From Deltaproteobacteria bacterium (GTDB taxonomy: Bacteria; Desulfobacterota; DSM-4660; Desulfatiglandales; HGW-15): DNA of 5,242 nt. A program made the translations under genes and the position numbers. Each line of letters begins with the position of its first letter. The stretch's first letter is position 1. Positions 1-5,242 of this stretch are shown in pieces. The notes beneath the pieces are model-generated. The model made no database searches and was not told where the DNA came from. It saw only the letters and a list, made by a program, of their open reading frames with translations. The DNA lies in the NCBI GenBank assembly GCA_016926135.1, contig JAFGPH010000346.1, positions 1 through 5,242 on the forward strand, in the 5' to 3' direction.

Positions 1-1
1 A

Positions 2-2689
2 GCGCGTGTGGATCTCTCCCTGGTGGAGTCACCCCTGTCCTGGCACATTCAAAGCGGGGATGAGGTCCTCCAAAATCTCGGGGCGTCCAGGGTCTCGGGG
101 CTCTCCGAAAGCGCCGTCCTCGAGAGGCGCACCACCCTTGGGGACAACATCCTGCCGGGGGCGCTCTCCCGCCCGTTTCCAGAGATCGTCGCAAACCAGG
201 TGAAGTCCTTGCCCGTGCTCCTCACCGGGGCTGCGGCAGGCCTGTCGGTGATCACCGGCAATACGGCCGGGGGGCTCTTTGCCCTGGGTGTTGCCCTCGT
301 CAATGCGGCCGTGGGCTCCGTGGCCGAGTTCAGGGCGGAAGGCTACATCGAGGGCATCCGGGAAGCGGTCGACCTTCGGTCCAGGGTCCTGAGGGAGGGC
401 AGCGTCAGGGAGGTGCCCTTTGAGGAGGTCGTGGCCGGGGACATCCTGGACCTCCAGGTGGGGTCCCGCATTGCCGCCGATGCCAGGCTTCTGGAGGCCC
501 ATCACCTCAACGTGGACGAATCGACCCTCACAGGTGAAAGCGTTCCCGTGGAGAAGTCCGTGAGTGCGCTCCGGAACGAGCGTGTGCCCGTCAGTCAGCG
601 GCGGAACATGGTCTTCCGGGGAACCCTCGTGGTGGAGGGCAGCGGCCGGGCCGTGGCGGTGGCCACGGGAAGCGAGACCGTCCTGGGCCGGCTGCAGGCG
701 TTTCTGGGGGAGGTGTTTCCGCCGGAGGCCGTCATGGCAAGGGAGTTGAAGGGAATCGCCGGGCACCTCATCCGGGTGGGCCTCGGGGCATGCGGAATCC
801 TGGCGGGTGTGTCCCTGTTGCGAGGCCAAGGTCTGCTCCGGATCGCCAGGGAGGGCCTTTCGTTCATGGCAGGGGCCTTCCCCTCCGGACTTTCCACCCT
901 GGCCGTGAGCGCCTTTGCCTTGAGGCTCCAGAACACGAGCCGGCAGGGGATCCTTGTCCGCCGGCTGAGGGCCGTGGGCAACCTGGCATCTGCGCAGGTG
1001 GTCTGCTTTGACAAGACGGGCACCCTCACACACAACCGGATGACCGTGACGGAGCTTTCCTCGGACGGGGGGAGGCTGAAGCTGGACAACCACGACCCCG
1101 CAACCCGAAGGGAGTTCAGGCGAGTTGCGAAGGACCCCGATGTGTCCTGGCTGATCACCCTGGCGGCGATCTGCAATGCCATGACGCTCGTCCAGGACCG
1201 GGGACGGCCTGTGATGGAGGGTTCACCCACGGAAAAGGCCCTCGTTCATCTGACCGAGCGTGCCGGCCTGGATCCGTGGAGCATCAGGGAAAGCCACCCC
1301 GTCCTGGAGACCACGCATCGAACCCAGGCGAACCCCTTCATGATGACCCTGCATCGGTGGGCCGACGGAAGACGGCTCACCGCCATGAAGGGAAGTCCCC
1401 TGGATGTGCTCGAGAGGTGTTCCCATCGGCGGAAGAACGGCCGTGTCCTGCCTCTGGGTGATGAAGATCGACTGCGCCTGGAGAACGAGAACTTCCGAAT
1501 GGCCGGCGGGGGCCTGAGGGTGCTCGGCATGGCGTACCGGTGGGAAGGCCCCGGAAGGCAGGGCAGAGAGGGCAGGGATCGAGACGGGTTCGTGTGGGCG
1601 GGCCTGATCGGACTCAGGGACCCTGTGAGAAAGGAAGCGAAAGAGCTGATCCTGTCCCTCCACCGGGCAGGCATCAGAACCGCCGTGATCACAGGGGACC
1701 AGAGCCTTACGGCACAGCACATCGGTGAGGAACTCGGCCTGAGCGGCCAGGAGCCCTTGAGGGTCCTGGACGTGCTGGACATCCGGGGGTTGGAGGGCAA
1801 GGGACTGAAGAGCGTGGTGACCCGGACCCACGTCTTCGCCCGTCTCAATCCCCTCCAGAAGCTCCGGATCATCCAGGCCTATCAGAGGGCGGGCATGAAC
1901 GTGGTCATGGTGGGGGACGGAGTGAATGACGTTCTCGCCCTGAGGGTGGCCGACGTGGGTATCTCCATGGGCCAGTCGGGCACCGAGCTTGCCCGTTCGG
2001 CGGCCGATCTGGTGCTCGAGGAAGACGATCTGAGGGGTGTCCTGGCTGCCGTTGCAAACGGCAGGGCATTCCACGAGAACATGAGGCGAAGCCTGCGCTT
2101 CCTGCTGACCTCCAATCAGGTGAATCTGATGATCGACCTGCCTTCCAGAACCGGCATGATCAGCCAGGAACCCGGTCGATTGCAGGATCTGTGGCGCAAC
2201 CTGGTCTGCCTTTCCCTCGCATCCGACACCCCCGGCCCCGGACTCATGGAGCGGCCCCCTGCGGACCCCGCCGAAGGCCTCACAGGGGGAGGCGGCATGG
2301 GGTATTCACTCGGAGAGGCCCTGAGGGTGATCGGTGCGGCAGCCCCGGTCGGGTTGTACGGACTGGTACGGCACGGTGCGGGATCGAGGGCGGGGAGCCT
2401 GTTCCTCACAAGTGTTTCCATGAACGAAATGCTCTATGCCCTGCGGTGCGCAGAAGAGGATGGGAAGGGCGTGGATAGGGCACAGAACGCCATGCTGGGC
2501 CTGACGCTGGCCGGCGCCCTGGGGTTTTCGCTCCTTTCCGTTGTGCTCCCGGGCATGGGGAGTTCCTTCGGGAGCGCGGCTTGGAGGATCCTGGACGTCG
2601 CGGCCCTCGGGTTGAACGGCCTTGCCTCCTGGTCTTTTCTTCAACACCACCGAGCCTCGCCGGGGCGAACCACGGAAGAGGAATCGTGA
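2..2689 (+). CDS. P-type cation-transporting ATPase (ATPase A), 5'-partial, with altered ion-binding site
   Basis: Membrane ion pump energised by ATP through an aspartyl-phosphate. The frame is open to the left edge. Residues are numbered from the GTG at 8, the first start codon in view, but the real start is probably about 350 bp upstream: W12-H13 aligns with W128-H129 of ATPase B, implying a missing N-terminal HMA2-like domain. Seen in order: cation-ATPase N domain (12-68), M1/M2 (about 69-104), actuator TGES (175-178), M3/M4 (about 254-303), phosphorylation motif DKTGTLT (D335), nucleotide-domain KGSP (461-464), TGD (562-564), GDGVND (636-641), and C-terminal hydrophobic segments near 695-740, 771-788, 797-811, 828-850 and 858-878. 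The catalytic core is complete, so hydrolysis is likely. Odd: the M4 motif is PSGLS (292-296) instead of PEGLP, M5 reads SNQVN where SNxGE is usual, and M6 lacks the Asp after NLV. The substrate is unknown. The gene ends with TGA at 2687. Confidence 0.95.
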   Translation, partial: ARVDLSLVESPLSWHIQSGDEVLQNLGASRVSGLSESAVLERRTTLGDNILPGALSRPFPEIVANQVKSLPVLLTGAAAGLSVITGNTAGGLFALGVALVNAAVGSVAEFRAEGYIEGIREAVDLRSRVLREGSVREVPFEEVVAGDILDLQVGSRIAADARLLEAHHLNVDESTLTGESVPVEKSVSALRNERVPVSQRRNMVFRGTLVVEGSGRAVAVATGSETVLGRLQAFLGEVFPPEAVMARELKGIAGHLIRVGLGACGILAGVSLLRGQGLLRIAREGLSFMAGAFPSGLSTLAVSAFALRLQNTSRQGILVRRLRAVGNLASAQVVCFDKTGTLTHNRMTVTELSSDGGRLKLDNHDPATRREFRRVAKDPDVSWLITLAAICNAMTLVQDRGRPVMEGSPTEKALVHLTERAGLDPWSIRESHPVLETTHRTQANPFMMTLHRWADGRRLTAMKGSPLDVLERCSHRRKNGRVLPLGDEDRLRLENENFRMAGGGLRVLGMAYRWEGPGRQGREGRDRDGFVWAGLIGLRDPVRKEAKELILSLHRAGIRTAVITGDQSLTAQHIGEELGLSGQEPLRVLDVLDIRGLEGKGLKSVVTRTHVFARLNPLQKLRIIQAYQRAGMNVVMVGDGVNDVLALRVADVGISMGQSGTELARSAADLVLEEDDLRGVLAAVANGRAFHENMRRSLRFLLTSNQVNLMIDLPSRTGMISQEPGRLQDLWRNLVCLSLASDTPGPGLMERPPADPAEGLTGGGGMGYSLGEALRVIGAAAPVGLYGLVRHGAGSRAGSLFLTSVSMNEMLYALRCAEEDGKGVDRAQNAMLGLTLAGALGFSLLSVVLPGMGSSFGSAAWRILDVAALGLNGLASWSFLQHHRASPGRTTEEES

Positions 2690-2737
2690 GGTCCCCTTCC
2701 CCATTGACAGGACCCGACGGTTGCGATCGTTTACCGT

Positions 2738-2834
2738 GGAAATCCCCCTCAATCCCCCCTTTTCAAAGGGGGAGGTTCAAGGAAACCGCGCAATACTTCC
2801 CCCCTTTTGCAAAGGGGGGCCAGGGCGGATTTCC
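2738..2834. repeat. MITE/REP-like palindromic repeat element with two C/G hairpins
   Basis: The element is bounded by perfect inverted ends, GGAAATCC at 2738-2745 and GGATTTCC at 2827-2834. The similarity continues inward into C-runs and T-runs, giving terminal inverted repeats of about 24 bp. Inside are two strong hairpins: CCCCCTTT (2755-2762) with AAAGGGGG (2765-2772), and CCCCCCTTT (2799-2807) with AAAGGGGGG (2811-2819). Elements of this look are dispersed between genes in many proteobacterial genomes; that is general knowledge and was not searched here. It encodes nothing and may be a non-autonomous mobile element or a relic. Its hairpins lie 66 bp or more past the ATPase A stop and could stabilise or terminate that transcript. 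Confidence 0.75.
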
Positions 2835-2844
2835 ATGCACTGGG

Positions 2845-2865
2845 GTGACCGGTTGCTACGGTCAC
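2845..2865. promoter_or_regulatory. 21-bp inverted repeat, possible operator or small hairpin
   Basis: A perfect 7-bp inverted repeat, GTGACCG (2845-2851) and CGGTCAC (2859-2865), is separated by GTTGCTA. It starts 11 bp after the palindromic repeat element and lies about 190 bp before the DUF5132 start. The arm length and spacing fit a dimeric repressor site, but they also fit a simple RNA hairpin. I do not recognise it as the site of any particular regulator, and a 7-bp arm can arise by chance. Confidence 0.3.
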
Positions 2866-2895
2866 GGGCGTTTAGGCAAGTAATGAAAGCTTCCC

Positions 2896-2923
2896 TCGAC
2901 AGCGATCTGCCAAAAGTGTTAAT
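2896..2923 (+). promoter_or_regulatory. Weak sigma70-like promoter candidate for the downstream genes
   Basis: TCGACA (2896-2901, five of six matches to TTGACA) is followed after 16 bp by GTTAAT (2918-2923, four of six matches to TATAAT). It sits in the most AT-rich patch of an otherwise GC-rich window. It would give a leader of roughly 120 nt before the DUF5132 gene and lies 30 bp downstream of the 21-bp inverted repeat. The match is modest and such pairs occur by chance, so this is only a candidate. Confidence 0.25.
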
Positions 2924-3041
2924 TTCTCTTGCTTAGCGGTTTCCTCGTTACGTCCTCCGCTCTTCCCGCTTGCCCCGCTGCTGTCAGGGAGGGGTGAGGG
3001 GGCGTGCATCCACCTTGAACGCTTTCACACTACAAGGCATC

Positions 3042-3048
3042 GGAGGTG
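3042..3048 (+). promoter_or_regulatory. Strong Shine-Dalgarno site of the DUF5132 gene
   Basis: GGAGGTG, continuing as GGAGGTGA, is a near-perfect anti-16S match. The GGAGG core ends 6 nt before the ATG at 3053, which fixes the start of the small membrane-protein gene. Neither following gene has an equally well placed site, which fits translational coupling at least for the overlapping one. Confidence 0.8.
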
Positions 3049-3052
3049 ACTC

Positions 3053-3364
3053 ATGAGACTGATACCTCTGCCGACGGGCATGCAGCTTGTGACGGGCCTT
3101 GCCATCGGGGCCGCGGCGGTTCTCCTGGCGCCCGTGGTTGTCCCAGTTGTGGCGGGCGTGGCCAAATCCCTTGCAAAGGCCGGGATCAAGGGTGGTTTGA
3201 TCGTCTATGAAAAGGGGAAGATCGCCATGGCCGAGGCTATGGAAACGGTCGAGGACCTGACCGCTGAGGTCAAGGCGGAGATGGCGGAGGAGCATGCTGT
3301 AGATGTCGCCCCGAAGAAAAAGGCCGTTGCCAGGAGAAAGAGATCCCTCGTTGATGCTGCCTGA
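3053..3364 (+). CDS. Small membrane-anchored Ala/Glu-rich protein, DUF5132-like; possible P-ATPase accessory scaffold
   Basis: A 103-residue protein of unknown function. Residues 12-37 form one strongly hydrophobic Gly/Ala/Val segment that should insert in the membrane. After it come a Gly-containing linker (K-x-G-I-K-G-G, 42-48), an Ala/Glu/Met-rich amphipathic helix (about 55-81), and a short Lys/Arg tail (88-97). By recall, this is the layout of DUF5132 proteins, which I associate with P-type ATPases and HMA2-domain proteins; no search was made. The layout also resembles mycobacterial PacL (DUF1490) proteins, membrane-anchored Ala/Glu-rich partners of the P-ATPase CtpC. Unlike PacL, the C-terminus has no Asp/His metal motif but a basic tail. 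The start at 3053 is supported by the GGAGGTGA site 6 nt upstream. Its 3' end overlaps the HMA2-like gene by 11 bp, so the two are very probably co-transcribed and translationally coupled. The gene itself is near certain; its role is inference. Confidence 0.88.
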   Translation: MRLIPLPTGMQLVTGLAIGAAAVLLAPVVVPVVAGVAKSLAKAGIKGGLIVYEKGKIAMAEAMETVEDLTAEVKAEMAEEHAVDVAPKKKAVARRKRSLVDAA

Positions 3365-3851
3365 GGCCCGCGTCACCCACAGGAGCAAGGACCGACTCAG
3401 GCTCAGGATTCCCGCCATGCGGGGGGATGCGGCCTACTTCCGGCGCGTGGGTCAGGAGCTTGCCTCTCATTGGACAGAGGGCAGGTTGGAGGTGAACCCC
3501 GGCACCGGGAGTGTGCTTTTCCTGGGCGCGGGATCGGATCCGGACCTCGTTGCCCGTATCGGCAGGGAATCAGACCTCTTTGGCCTTCGGACGGAGGTGA
3601 CCCTTCCCGTTCCGCTCTCCAGAAAGGTGGCCGAGCCTATCCAGAGCCTGAGTTCCAAGGTCAGAACCTATTCAGGGGGCCAACTGGACCTGCCGGGCGT
3701 GGCCTTCATGCTCCTCCTAGGGTTCGGGCTCTTCCAGATCATGAGGGGCGATCTCAGATCCCCTCCATGGTACACTGCTTTCTGGTACGCCTTCGGGGTG
3801 TTTTCCAAGTCCCTCGCGGACATGGCCTCCTCAAAGGAGGATGATTCATAG
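3354..3851 (+). CDS. HMA2-like domain membrane protein (cysteine-free ferredoxin-fold domain plus two hydrophobic segments)
   Basis: A 165-residue protein of HMA2-like type, probably an accessory to the flanking P-ATPases. Residues 5-80 form a compact domain with the pattern H-x5-R-x-R-x-R-I near the start and TGSVLF in its second half. The same pattern opens ATPase B (H-x5-R-x-R-x-R-V, then TGNLLV), so the two share a diverged domain. There is no Cys anywhere, hence no CxxC metal site. Two hydrophobic segments follow (about 113-130 and 138-156, the second aromatic-rich), then an acidic end. The start is uncertain. ATG 3354 gives an 11-bp overlap and begins at the domain, but its nearest SD-like AGGAG (3332-3336) is 17 nt away. 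ATG 3303 would add 17 Arg/Pro-rich residues and has a better placed AGGAG (3288-3292), at the cost of a 62-bp overlap. I prefer 3354 on domain grounds. The stop is TAG at 3849. Confidence 0.85.
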   Translation: MLPEARVTHRSKDRLRLRIPAMRGDAAYFRRVGQELASHWTEGRLEVNPGTGSVLFLGAGSDPDLVARIGRESDLFGLRTEVTLPVPLSRKVAEPIQSLSSKVRTYSGGQLDLPGVAFMLLLGFGLFQIMRGDLRSPPWYTAFWYAFGVFSKSLADMASSKEDDS

Positions 3852-3963
3852 CCCCTCGGGCCCGCCGAACCGCGATGAGCCCCTCCGTCATCCAAGAGAC
3901 GGGACAGAGGAGCGGTGTCTCCGAGGGCTTCGGGCTGAGGCCCTTCCGACGCCAACGACCCCT
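3852..3963. other. 112-bp spacer before ATPase B
   Basis: GC-rich, with no ribosome binding site near the ATG at 3964. Small inverted repeats are present: CCGTC (3885-3889) with GACGG (3898-3902), and AGGGC (3924-3928) with GCCCT (3940-3944). They are too short and lack the T-tract needed for a terminator call. The frame of ATPase B is open through the spacer back to a TGA at 3742-3744. A translation of it would be Pro/Arg-rich and unlike the protein that follows, so I treat it as untranslated spacer. Confidence 0.5.
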
Positions 3964-5242
3964 ATGATCTATCCCCTACACACCAAGGTTCCCGGCAGGG
4001 CCAGGTACAGGGTTGCAGGGCTTTACGGCTCTGAGCCCTTCAAGAAGCTCCTGGAGTCGCGGCTTTCCCAGGAAAAGGCCTTCACCACGGTCTCTGCCAG
4101 CGTGGTGACCGGCAACCTTCTCGTCTGCTTCAACTCCGGAAATGACCACAGGACCATCAGGGCCCTCATCGAGGTCGTTCTGCGGGAAGGACAGGGCGGC
4201 AATGCCCCCACCGGCCGGAAACCGAACGGAAGGACGACCCGGGTCTGCCGAAGCGGTACCGGAAAGAGGGCCCGCATCGTCCGGAAAATCAGGAGCACCG
4301 TCAAAGACCTCTTCACCGCCACCCAGGAGCAGGAGACGAAGGACTGGCACCTCCTGGAAGGGGAGGCCGTCCTGGCGATCACCCGGACGGAGAGGGGACA
4401 GGGCCTCAGTCGGGAGGCGGCCGTCGAACGCACGCGCCGTTATGGACCCAACCTGCTTCCCGAGTCGGCCTCGCGTTCCAGATGGAGCATGTTTGCAGAC
4501 CAGTTCAAGTCCCTGCCGGTGATGCTCCTTTCCGGGGCCGCGGTTCTTTCCGTCTTCACGGGAGGGATCCTGGATGCCGTGGTCATCATGGGCGTCGTCG
4601 TGTCCAACTCCCTCATCGGCTACTGGACCGAGAGCAGGGCGGAGAGGACCATCCAGGCCCTCAAGGGGCTCGTGAGACCCGTCGCTGAGGTGCTGAGGGA
4701 CGGCTGTGTGGTCGAGATCCCCTCCGAGGACGTGGTTCCGGGCGATCTGTTGGTCATGAAGCCGGGGACCTACGTGTGCGCGGACAGCAGGGTGCTTGAG
4801 GCCTCCCACCTCAGCATTGACGAGTCGGCCCTTACGGGGGAGAGCATGCCGGTCTTCAAGTCGCCAACGGTGCTCCGCGGCGAGAATACCCTCCTTGCGG
4901 ACCGCGGGAACATGCTTTTCATGGGGACCCTCGTCACGGGGGGGGAGGGGGTCGCGGTGGTGGTGGCCACCGGCCGGTTCACGGAAATGGGCCGTCTTCA
5001 ACTCCTCCTGGGAGAGACGACCCGGCCCGAGACACCCATCGAGAGGCAGCTGAGAGGGGTGGGCGACCAGCTCGTCCTGATGTGCATGGCCGTCAGCGGG
5101 GCCTTCTTCGGGATCGGCCTGCTCAGGGGGTACGGAATCCTGGAGATGATGCGGCTGGCCGTCTCTCTCGCCGCCTCGGCCGTGCCCGAGGGCCTGCCCG
5201 CGGCAGCCACCATCAACTTCTCCCTCGGCATCCAGAACATGA
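3964..5242 (+). CDS. P-type cation-transporting ATPase (ATPase B) with N-terminal HMA2-like domain, 3'-partial
   Basis: The N-terminal 426 residues of an ion-pumping ATPase; there is no stop before the window end. Residues 1-75 are an HMA2-like domain (H6, GRARYRV at 11-17, TGNLLV in its second half) without CxxC. A basic linker follows (about 80-117), then a cation-ATPase N domain (128-182), M1 (183-200), M2 (202-221), actuator domain with TGES (291-294), M3 (about 371-388) and M4 with canonical PEGLP (408-412). The sequence breaks off about 25 residues before the expected DKTGT. PEGLP carries the ion-ligand Glu of Ca2+/Mn2+-type P2A pumps, so export of a divalent cation is plausible but not shown. 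It is clearly paralogous to ATPase A: Q-x-KSLPV at M1 and DES-x-LTGES are shared. Start: ATG 3964 begins exactly at the domain but has no SD. The only other in-frame ATG, 3841, overlaps the previous gene by 11 bp and has AGGAGG directly abutting it, too close for normal use. Confidence 0.93.
   Translation, partial: MIYPLHTKVPGRARYRVAGLYGSEPFKKLLESRLSQEKAFTTVSASVVTGNLLVCFNSGNDHRTIRALIEVVLREGQGGNAPTGRKPNGRTTRVCRSGTGKRARIVRKIRSTVKDLFTATQEQETKDWHLLEGEAVLAITRTERGQGLSREAAVERTRRYGPNLLPESASRSRWSMFADQFKSLPVMLLSGAAVLSVFTGGILDAVVIMGVVVSNSLIGYWTESRAERTIQALKGLVRPVAEVLRDGCVVEIPSEDVVPGDLLVMKPGTYVCADSRVLEASHLSIDESALTGESMPVFKSPTVLRGENTLLADRGNMLFMGTLVTGGEGVAVVVATGRFTEMGRLQLLLGETTRPETPIERQLRGVGDQLVLMCMAVSGAFFGIGLLRGYGILEMMRLAVSLAASAVPEGLPAAATINFSLGIQNM

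Larger units (their letters stand above)
2690..3052. other. Non-coding intergenic region between ATPase A and the DUF5132 gene
   Basis: A 363-bp stretch without a convincing gene. The short frames crossing it consist largely of translated C-tracts and have no family resemblance. It contains, in order, a 97-bp palindromic repeat element, a 7-bp inverted repeat with a 7-nt loop, an AT-richer patch around 2870-2935 with a weak promoter-like pair, a pyrimidine-rich then G-rich stretch (about 2950-3003), and the ribosome binding site of the next gene. A TTGACA hexamer lies at 2704-2709 but has no good -10 partner. I see no clear intrinsic terminator with a T-tract downstream of ATPase A. The hairpins of the repeat could act as one, but this is inference. 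Confidence 0.7.

Noticed and set aside
29..1093. 354-residue open frame on the - strand opposite ATPase A
   Set aside because: It is the antisense shadow of the ATPase A coding sequence in GC-rich DNA: His/Gly/Pro-rich, no recognisable domain, and the + strand protein has full P-ATPase motifs here.
2704..2732. TTGACA hexamer as a promoter just after the ATPase A stop
   Set aside because: At 17-bp spacing the -10 position reads TCGTTT, a poor match, and the repeat element follows immediately.
2738..2834. CRISPR-like repeat pair (two C-run/T-run/A-run/G-run hairpins)
   Set aside because: Only two imperfect copies, no regular spacer, and the whole is a single inverted structure with matching ends, as in a MITE or REP element.
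2581..2936. Two overlapping + strand frames of about 100 residues running out of ATPase A into the intergenic region
   Set aside because: They start inside ATPase A in the wrong frames and then translate the C-tract repeat element; no ribosome binding site or conserved features.
2985..3003. G-rich stretch as a G-quadruplex
   Set aside because: Only three separate G-runs of three or more are present within a short span, so a four-run quadruplex is not supported.
3924..3944. Intrinsic terminator in the spacer before ATPase B
   Set aside because: The stem is only 5 bp with an 11-nt loop and no T-tract follows.
3976..5001. 341-residue open frame on the - strand opposite ATPase B
   Set aside because: Antisense shadow of a well-supported ATPase frame, with low-complexity His/Gly/Pro composition and no family resemblance.

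Overview
The window is high-GC, densely coding DNA, with every supported gene on the + strand. It looks like a bacterial chromosome. Base composition, codon use and the type of intergenic C5T3/A3G5 palindromic repeat would fit a Desulfobacterota ('deltaproteobacterial') genome. That placement is inference only, because no taxonomic marker gene is present.

Layout: (1) Bases 2-2689 encode most of a P-type cation-transporting ATPase (ATPase A), cut at its 5' end by the window edge. (2) Bases 2690-3052 are non-coding. They hold a 97-bp MITE/REP-like element made of two C/G-rich hairpins inside matching inverted ends, then a 7-7-7 palindrome, then an AT-richer patch that may carry a promoter. (3) Bases 3053-3364 encode a 103-residue membrane-anchored Ala/Glu-rich protein of DUF5132 type. 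(4) Bases 3354-3851, overlapping the previous gene by 11 bp, encode a cysteine-free HMA2-like (ferredoxin-fold) domain followed by two hydrophobic segments. (5) After a 112-bp spacer, bases 3964-5242 begin a second P-type ATPase (ATPase B). It has its own N-terminal HMA2-like domain and is cut by the 3' edge just before its phosphorylation motif.

The four genes read as one functional unit: two diverged paralogous P-ATPases flanking two small membrane proteins. ATPase B keeps the PEGLP ion-site motif of Ca2+/Mn2+-type (P2A-like) pumps. ATPase A keeps the complete phosphorylation and hydrolysis machinery but has lost the M4 glutamate (PSGLS) and, by alignment, the M5 and M6 carboxylates. The small DUF5132 protein resembles in architecture (not demonstrably in sequence) the mycobacterial PacL/DUF1490 scaffold proteins that work with the P-ATPase CtpC. 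The most interesting hypothesis is therefore a membrane metal-handling platform: a conventional pump, a pump with a rewritten ion site, a PacL-like scaffold and a stand-alone HMA2 protein. The transported ion cannot be read from the sequence.
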